This document shows positions 59,894-64,000 of a stretch of 64,000 nt of DNA, in pieces. The stretch spans positions 124,001-188,000 of the forward strand of contig BBMT01000008.1 in the NCBI GenBank assembly GCA_000755425.1, in the 5' to 3' direction. Source of the DNA: Vibrio maritimus (lineage in GTDB: Bacteria; Pseudomonadota; Gammaproteobacteria; Enterobacterales; Vibrionaceae). The notes beneath the pieces are model-generated. The model had not been told where the DNA came from, ran no database searches, and was given only the letters and a program-made list of their open reading frames with translations. Position 1 is the stretch's first letter. Every line of letters starts with the position of its first letter. A program made the translations under genes and the position numbers.

Positions 59894-61273
59894 ATGAAAA
59901 AAGTAAGTGTAATTGCTGCTGCAGTGGTGGGCGCATTGGCTTCAGGCGTGGTAATGGCTGAAGATAAAGTACAAGAAGGTTGGCAAGTAAATGGCTATGG
60001 TCATCTACTTTATAATGCAGGTGAATCACTGCAACTAAATGAAACATGGGAACACCGTCGTGATTACCGTGCTGCGGGTGCAGCTTTCTCTGGTAACCCA
60101 AACCAAGTTGAGTTTACAGTTACTAAGGGCAACAACTACGATAACGGTTCTTGGTCTAAGTACGTATTAAAAACAGAATACGGCAACAACGAAGGTGGCA
60201 ACGGCCGTGGTTTCTATGGTTCTTCAGGTGGTAATGACGGTCACTTGCAATCTGGCCAGCTAGAATTCAAAGAAGCATATGTAGAGCTTGGCGACCTTTC
60301 TATGTTCGCCGAAGGTACTAGCATCTGGACAGGTAAGCGCTACTTGAACCGCCAAGCTGGTATTATGACTAAAGAATACTGGAAACAATCTTCAGGTGTT
60401 GGTGCTGGTGTTGAATACAAGAGCTTAGGTTTCGCTGACAACTTTGGTTTTGCGGTAGTCTCTGCGGATGTTGGTGACGGTTACTGTGTCAATGGCAGCG
60501 GTGAAACTGTAAATGGTAAACAGTGTGGCGTAGTGAGTGATGAAAACCAAAGCTCAACTCTAACGTCAATGGATCTATACCTATATGGTATTCAAGGGCT
60601 TGGTGGTAAGTTCGACTTTGATGTTAAGTATCAAGTACGTGCTAACTCTGACCAAGTTCGAATCGACAAGGGCAACCCTGATGCTGCCGACCGTGGTATT
60701 GGCGCAGGTATCACATATTCACGTGATTACTACGGTCTAGATGGTTGGTCATTGACTGGTATTACTTACGGCCAAGGTATTGCTGCAACTAAAGGCACCA
60801 ACTTTGGTAACTGGAACGGTGATTGGAACCAAGATGACCGCTCGATCTTCTTTACATCATATGGTGTTCTGAATGTTACTGACAACTTCCAACTAGGCTC
60901 TGAGATCGTATACTGGGATCTAAAAGCGCAGGACGGTAAGCAAGTATTTGGTAGCCAAGAAACTGTTAAACGTGGCTTCATTGGTGTGACTCCATCTTAC
61001 AAGGTAAGTGAAAACTTCCGTTGGGAAGGTGTGTTGACATACGCTAACGAAACATTGGAAGACGGTTCTCGCTGGGGTCGTGAAGATGATTCAACGTCAT
61101 TCTACACAGCAACCCTATCTCCAGTATTTACTGTGAACGCGGATTACTTTGGTCGTCCTCAAATCAAGCCTTACGTTACATACATGAGCTCAAGCGATGA
61201 TGGCTACTCTTGGTCTAAGTCGTCTAAAGGTAGCGAAACTCGCTTCGGTGTTGAAGCTGAAATTTGGTTCTAA
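59894..61273 (+). CDS. lamB: Maltoporin (LamB/OmpS type)
   Basis: 459 residues. Signal peptide MKKVSVIAAAVVGALASGVVMA. The barrel shows family landmarks: VNGYGHLLYNAG, LKTEYGNNEGGN, EFKEAYVELGDL, SIWTGKRYLNRQAG, and the C-terminal strand ETRFGVEAEIWF ending in Phe. It forms an outer-membrane channel for maltose and maltodextrins. It is followed by malM, the order known for V. cholerae ompS–malM. Control by MalT is suggested by upstream boxes. Confidence 0.9.
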   Translation: MKKVSVIAAAVVGALASGVVMAEDKVQEGWQVNGYGHLLYNAGESLQLNETWEHRRDYRAAGAAFSGNPNQVEFTVTKGNNYDNGSWSKYVLKTEYGNNEGGNGRGFYGSSGGNDGHLQSGQLEFKEAYVELGDLSMFAEGTSIWTGKRYLNRQAGIMTKEYWKQSSGVGAGVEYKSLGFADNFGFAVVSADVGDGYCVNGSGETVNGKQCGVVSDENQSSTLTSMDLYLYGIQGLGGKFDFDVKYQVRANSDQVRIDKGNPDAADRGIGAGITYSRDYYGLDGWSLTGITYGQGIAATKGTNFGNWNGDWNQDDRSIFFTSYGVLNVTDNFQLGSEIVYWDLKAQDGKQVFGSQETVKRGFIGVTPSYKVSENFRWEGVLTYANETLEDGSRWGREDDSTSFYTATLSPVFTVNADYFGRPQIKPYVTYMSSSDDGYSWSKSSKGSETRFGVEAEIWF

Positions 61274-61303
61274 ACTTAAGAATCAGAAAGTTACATAACC
61301 TTA

Positions 61304-61325
61304 AGGGCAGTCATTAGACTGCCCT
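61304..61325 (+). terminator. Hairpin between maltoporin and malM
   Basis: AGGGCAGTC and GACTGCCCT form a 9-base stem with a 4-base loop. There is no T-run, so it likely stabilises or attenuates the porin mRNA rather than ending all transcription before malM. Confidence 0.6.
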
Positions 61326-61350
61326 ATGTCTCTTAAAATGGTGGAATATT

Positions 61351-62229
61351 ATGAATAAAAATATTTTGGCGCTAGTACTTGGACTTAGTGTAGTTGGTTG
61401 TGCGAGTAACTCTGGTGTTGAGCCCACCATGTCAGCTTCGCTTATGGATAAAGAGAGTGTTTGCTGTGTAAGTAAGAAAGACTTTGCGTGGGTTGGTCTG
61501 GAAAAAACGGAAGATGTCGATTTCGCTATTGATGAAACGTCTCCAGTGTGGAATTTTCAAACGGGTAAGAGTTTCTTCAATGCTTTTGAGTTCTCCCCTC
61601 GTTCAGGCAAGGTAAAAGTAACTCTAAGCAGTAAAATGCTTAAAAACCAAGTTTTTGCACCAACAGTGCAACTGCTAGACAAAGATTATCAGGTATCAAA
61701 AACAGTTCCATTGGCTGACTTTAAAGTACACTACTCGGATATGTTTAATGCAAATCGATACTGGTATGAGTTTGAAGTAGATGCTCAAGAACTGCCTTAT
61801 ATGGTGGTATATACAGATCCTAGTTTGATAGGCAGCACCATCACAGTTCCACATCCAGCTCGAGTACGAGCTGATGAGAGTGGCGAGCCACGACCAATCG
61901 TCACCGATCCTAAATTTACATATAGTTACACCGGTGAACTTCATCTTGAAGTTCAAACGCTGAGCTTAGGCTCAAGAGCGACAACGGCACCAAGCGCACA
62001 AACCTCTTCAGCAGTTGTAGCCGCTGGTACAGCGGCAGCGGTGTCAAATGAGAAAGTTACAGCTCCGGCTAAGATTCAACCCGAAACGCAGCAGTACTAT
62101 CATAGTGCAATTGAAAAGGCTGTTGTCGATGGAAACATTCCTAAGGCTCTTAGCCTGCTAGATGAAGCCAAAGCACTGAATATTGAAGGTGCCCAAGAGG
62201 TCTTTGTCAAAGCAATTAATGCAAAATAA
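61351..62229 (+). CDS. malM: MalM-like maltose-operon lipoprotein
   Basis: 292 residues. The lipoprotein signal is MNKNILALVLGLSVVGCAS with lipobox V-V-G-C. MalM-type segments include VDFAIDETSPVWNFQTGKSFFNAFEF, MVVYTDPSLIGSTI and the C-terminal helical module YYHSAIEKAVVDGNIPKALSLLDEAK. An Ala/Ser/Thr-rich linker separates the two parts. It is associated with maltoporin function at the periplasm or outer membrane; the exact role is not settled. GGTGGA precedes the ATG. Confidence 0.85.
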   Translation: MNKNILALVLGLSVVGCASNSGVEPTMSASLMDKESVCCVSKKDFAWVGLEKTEDVDFAIDETSPVWNFQTGKSFFNAFEFSPRSGKVKVTLSSKMLKNQVFAPTVQLLDKDYQVSKTVPLADFKVHYSDMFNANRYWYEFEVDAQELPYMVVYTDPSLIGSTITVPHPARVRADESGEPRPIVTDPKFTYSYTGELHLEVQTLSLGSRATTAPSAQTSSAVVAAGTAAAVSNEKVTAPAKIQPETQQYYHSAIEKAVVDGNIPKALSLLDEAKALNIEGAQEVFVKAINAK

Positions 62230-62695
62230 CATATTCACAGAATGGTTATTATTAGCCCTGAAAATACTTTGAGGTAATTTATCTCTCAATGTTTTCGGGG
62301 TTTATATTTTTCTCCTCTACCATACTGTCCTCAGGTTCACACCCAATTAACCTCAAAAAGTGACATTGTTCAAATAGCTGGTATTTATTACTTAAGTACT
62401 GTCTTGCTAATAAAGTGTGACGTTGATCGTTCTTTATCGCTGTTATTTTGAATTTTCTGTGCCCGACATCAAATTTCATTTCGTAAAGAAAATAAAAGTT
62501 CCAAAACCTTGCTCAGTACTATTGATGAGTGAGGGGGGTGCTTAGATGTACTGCCACTATTGTCAATAACAGCCCCTGTTCTATCAAAATTCCCATCATT
62601 ATTCTCCTCTCCCGCAACTTTCTCACCACATCTTACATTCTGCTGCCTTTTCGAATGTCGGTTGAGAAATATAACGATAAAAATCGGAGTTAATA
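62230..62695. other. Intergenic region between malM and the second porin gene
   Basis: 466 bases. The first part holds the malM terminator (62256–62300). The rest should carry the promoter of the next porin gene. A G-run (TGAGGGGGGTG near 62530) and a CTCCTCTCCC stretch near 62602 are loosely MalT-like, but neither matches the consensus well. No ORF is credible here. Confidence 0.45.
62256..62300 (+). terminator. Imperfect terminator hairpin after malM
   Basis: CCCTGAAAATA pairs with TGTTTTCGGGG allowing G–U pairs, with an inner TTGAG/CTCAA helix. It is followed by the T-rich tail TTTATATTTTT. Confidence 0.55.
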
Positions 62696-63995
62696 ATGAA
62701 AAAATTATGTTTAGTCGCTGCAGCTGTTTCTACTGCACTTGTTGCTGCACCGTCTTTCGCTGTGGATTATTTTGGTTATTTTCGTGCAGGTACCGCACTG
62801 AGTTCAAATGGCACTGGCGACGCGAACTACGAGAAACAAAAAGTGGGTCGTCTAGGTAACGAGAACGACAACTACTCAGAGTTCGGTTTTGGTAAAGATC
62901 TAAAAACGGGTGAGCAAACGTGGCGCGTGGAATCGATGATTGCTTCAGGCAACAGCGGCACAAATGGCTGGCAAGATGGTGACTTCAACGTTGCACAATA
63001 CAACGTTCAAGCGACGGGACTGTTCAGTTCAGACAAAGAAGCGACGGTATGGCTGGTAAGCGCTACTACCAACGTCGTGATGTACATATCACGGACTTCT
63101 ACTTCTTGAACACGTCTGGTACCGGCGGTGGTATCGAGAACATTTCTGTTGGTAATCAAAAACTGTCGCTTGCTCTGGTTGAAGACAGTAGCTCAAAGCA
63201 AAAAACGCTTGATGGCAAACAGTGGGTACAAAAACCAGGTACTAACCCAGGAGTAGAAGGTAGCTGGGAACAGCAAGACAAGTACAAAGAAGATGAAGTC
63301 AAAGGCTATATCGCCGACGTACGTCTAGCGAACATTGGTCTTTGGGAAGACGCAACACTTGAAGTAGCCGGTGCATACAACTTCTCCACAGGCACTGCCT
63401 CAGGTAATACCAACGTACAAGCAGACGATGGCGCGTTGGTTACCGCTATTCTTCACCAGAATATGGATGCCGGCTTCAACCAGACGGTTGTTCAATATGG
63501 TAACAGCGCATACGGAGCACAAATGGCTGACCTAGGTAACGGCGGTAACTTCGACCGTCGCGATGGCGCCAACAACGATGCACAAGGTGTTCGATTGTTA
63601 AACTGGGGTGTGATTAGCTTGGTGAAAAGTGGGAAATGGGTCACCAATTTCTTGCTGCACGCTCAACAGATGCCGCTATCTCTGCGACCAACCGTGCTAA
63701 GAGTGACCATGATTTGTTCTCAGCGGTCATTCGCCCAATGTACCAATGGACGGACACAGTTCGCACCGTATTTGAAGCAGGTACATACGTTGAAAACTAC
63801 AGCAACTATGGCAACAAAAAAGGCAGCAAGTTGACAGTTGCGCAAGCTTTCTCTATGGGTGAAGGCTTCTTTGCTCGCCCAGAAATTCGCGTATATGGCA
63901 CCTACCTAAATGATCGTTCGGACAGCGCACAGCTTGCGGACAAGTCAAAGAAAAACGAGTTCCTTGTAGGCGTACAAGTGGAAGCGTGGTTCTAA
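62696..63995 (+). CDS. Second LamB-type carbohydrate porin (two frame breaks as read)
   Basis: 433 residues after repair. Signal peptide MKKLCLVAAAVSTALVAAPSFA. Porin landmarks are VDYFGYFRAGTALS, the AGKRYYQRRDVHITDFYFLN loop also seen in LamB, and a last strand ending VGVQVEAWF. Breaks occur at GG 63051–63052 (V-W-A-G-K-R when one G is added) and GG 63621–63622 (S-L-G-E-K-W-E-M-G). GGAG precedes the ATG. It lies directly after malM, is clearly divergent from the first maltoporin, and may take a different oligosaccharide. Confidence 0.85.
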
Positions 63996-64000
63996 CGTTT

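Overview
The window looks like Vibrio DNA, most likely a stretch of the second chromosome. The evidence is a MalT-controlled maltoporin–MalM pair, an NhaD antiporter, thiM/thiE salvage genes, and dense LysR, AraC, TetR and MocR regulators, each beside a small metabolic or efflux target. It shows no rRNA, tRNA, insertion sequence, prophage or CRISPR array.

A caution applies to the whole window. About two dozen genes that otherwise look intact are broken by a one-base frame change, nearly always by the loss of one base from a short homopolymer run. Adding that base back restores a full-length family member each time. The best reading is homopolymer under-calling in the underlying sequence rather than mass gene decay. 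I therefore annotate the full genes and state where each frame breaks.

Layout. 1–12.8 kb: end of an ABC exporter, ctlX (citrulline hydrolase), an ankyrin/quinone-reductase pair, pirin, methyltransferase, an exported NTF2-like/hydrolase pair with an AraC regulator, and a LysR regulator facing a glyoxalase–flavin reductase–MATE cluster. 12.9–28.8 kb: an accessory locus with a SAM methyltransferase, an Asp/Asn beta-hydroxylase-like dioxygenase, a GNAT acetyltransferase, a DUF6916-like small protein and three tail-collar (microcystin-dependent-protein-like) proteins. These face a TIGR03032-type protein and a secreted subtilase, and are followed by a giant (about 2838-residue) repeat-rich surface protein ending in an outer-membrane barrel. 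This is the strongest candidate for an undescribed system. 28.9–43.6 kb: GlcG-like protein, aldo-keto reductase, Dps, nitroreductase, two tandem acyltransferases, a MocR regulator facing a PNPOx-like protein, a LysR–isochorismatase pair, DUF1254 protein, cholylglycine-hydrolase-like amidase and NhaD. 43.8–57.3 kb: SPOR protein, a putative nuclease, thiM/thiE, AEC carrier, TetR and hydrolase, DASS symporter, SGNH esterase, YccT-like protein, Omp85-type barrel, LysR and a degenerate GGDEF sensor. 57.4–64 kb: a glycogen/maltodextrin block with glgX facing a maltoporin across MalT-box-like sites, then malM and a second LamB-type porin.
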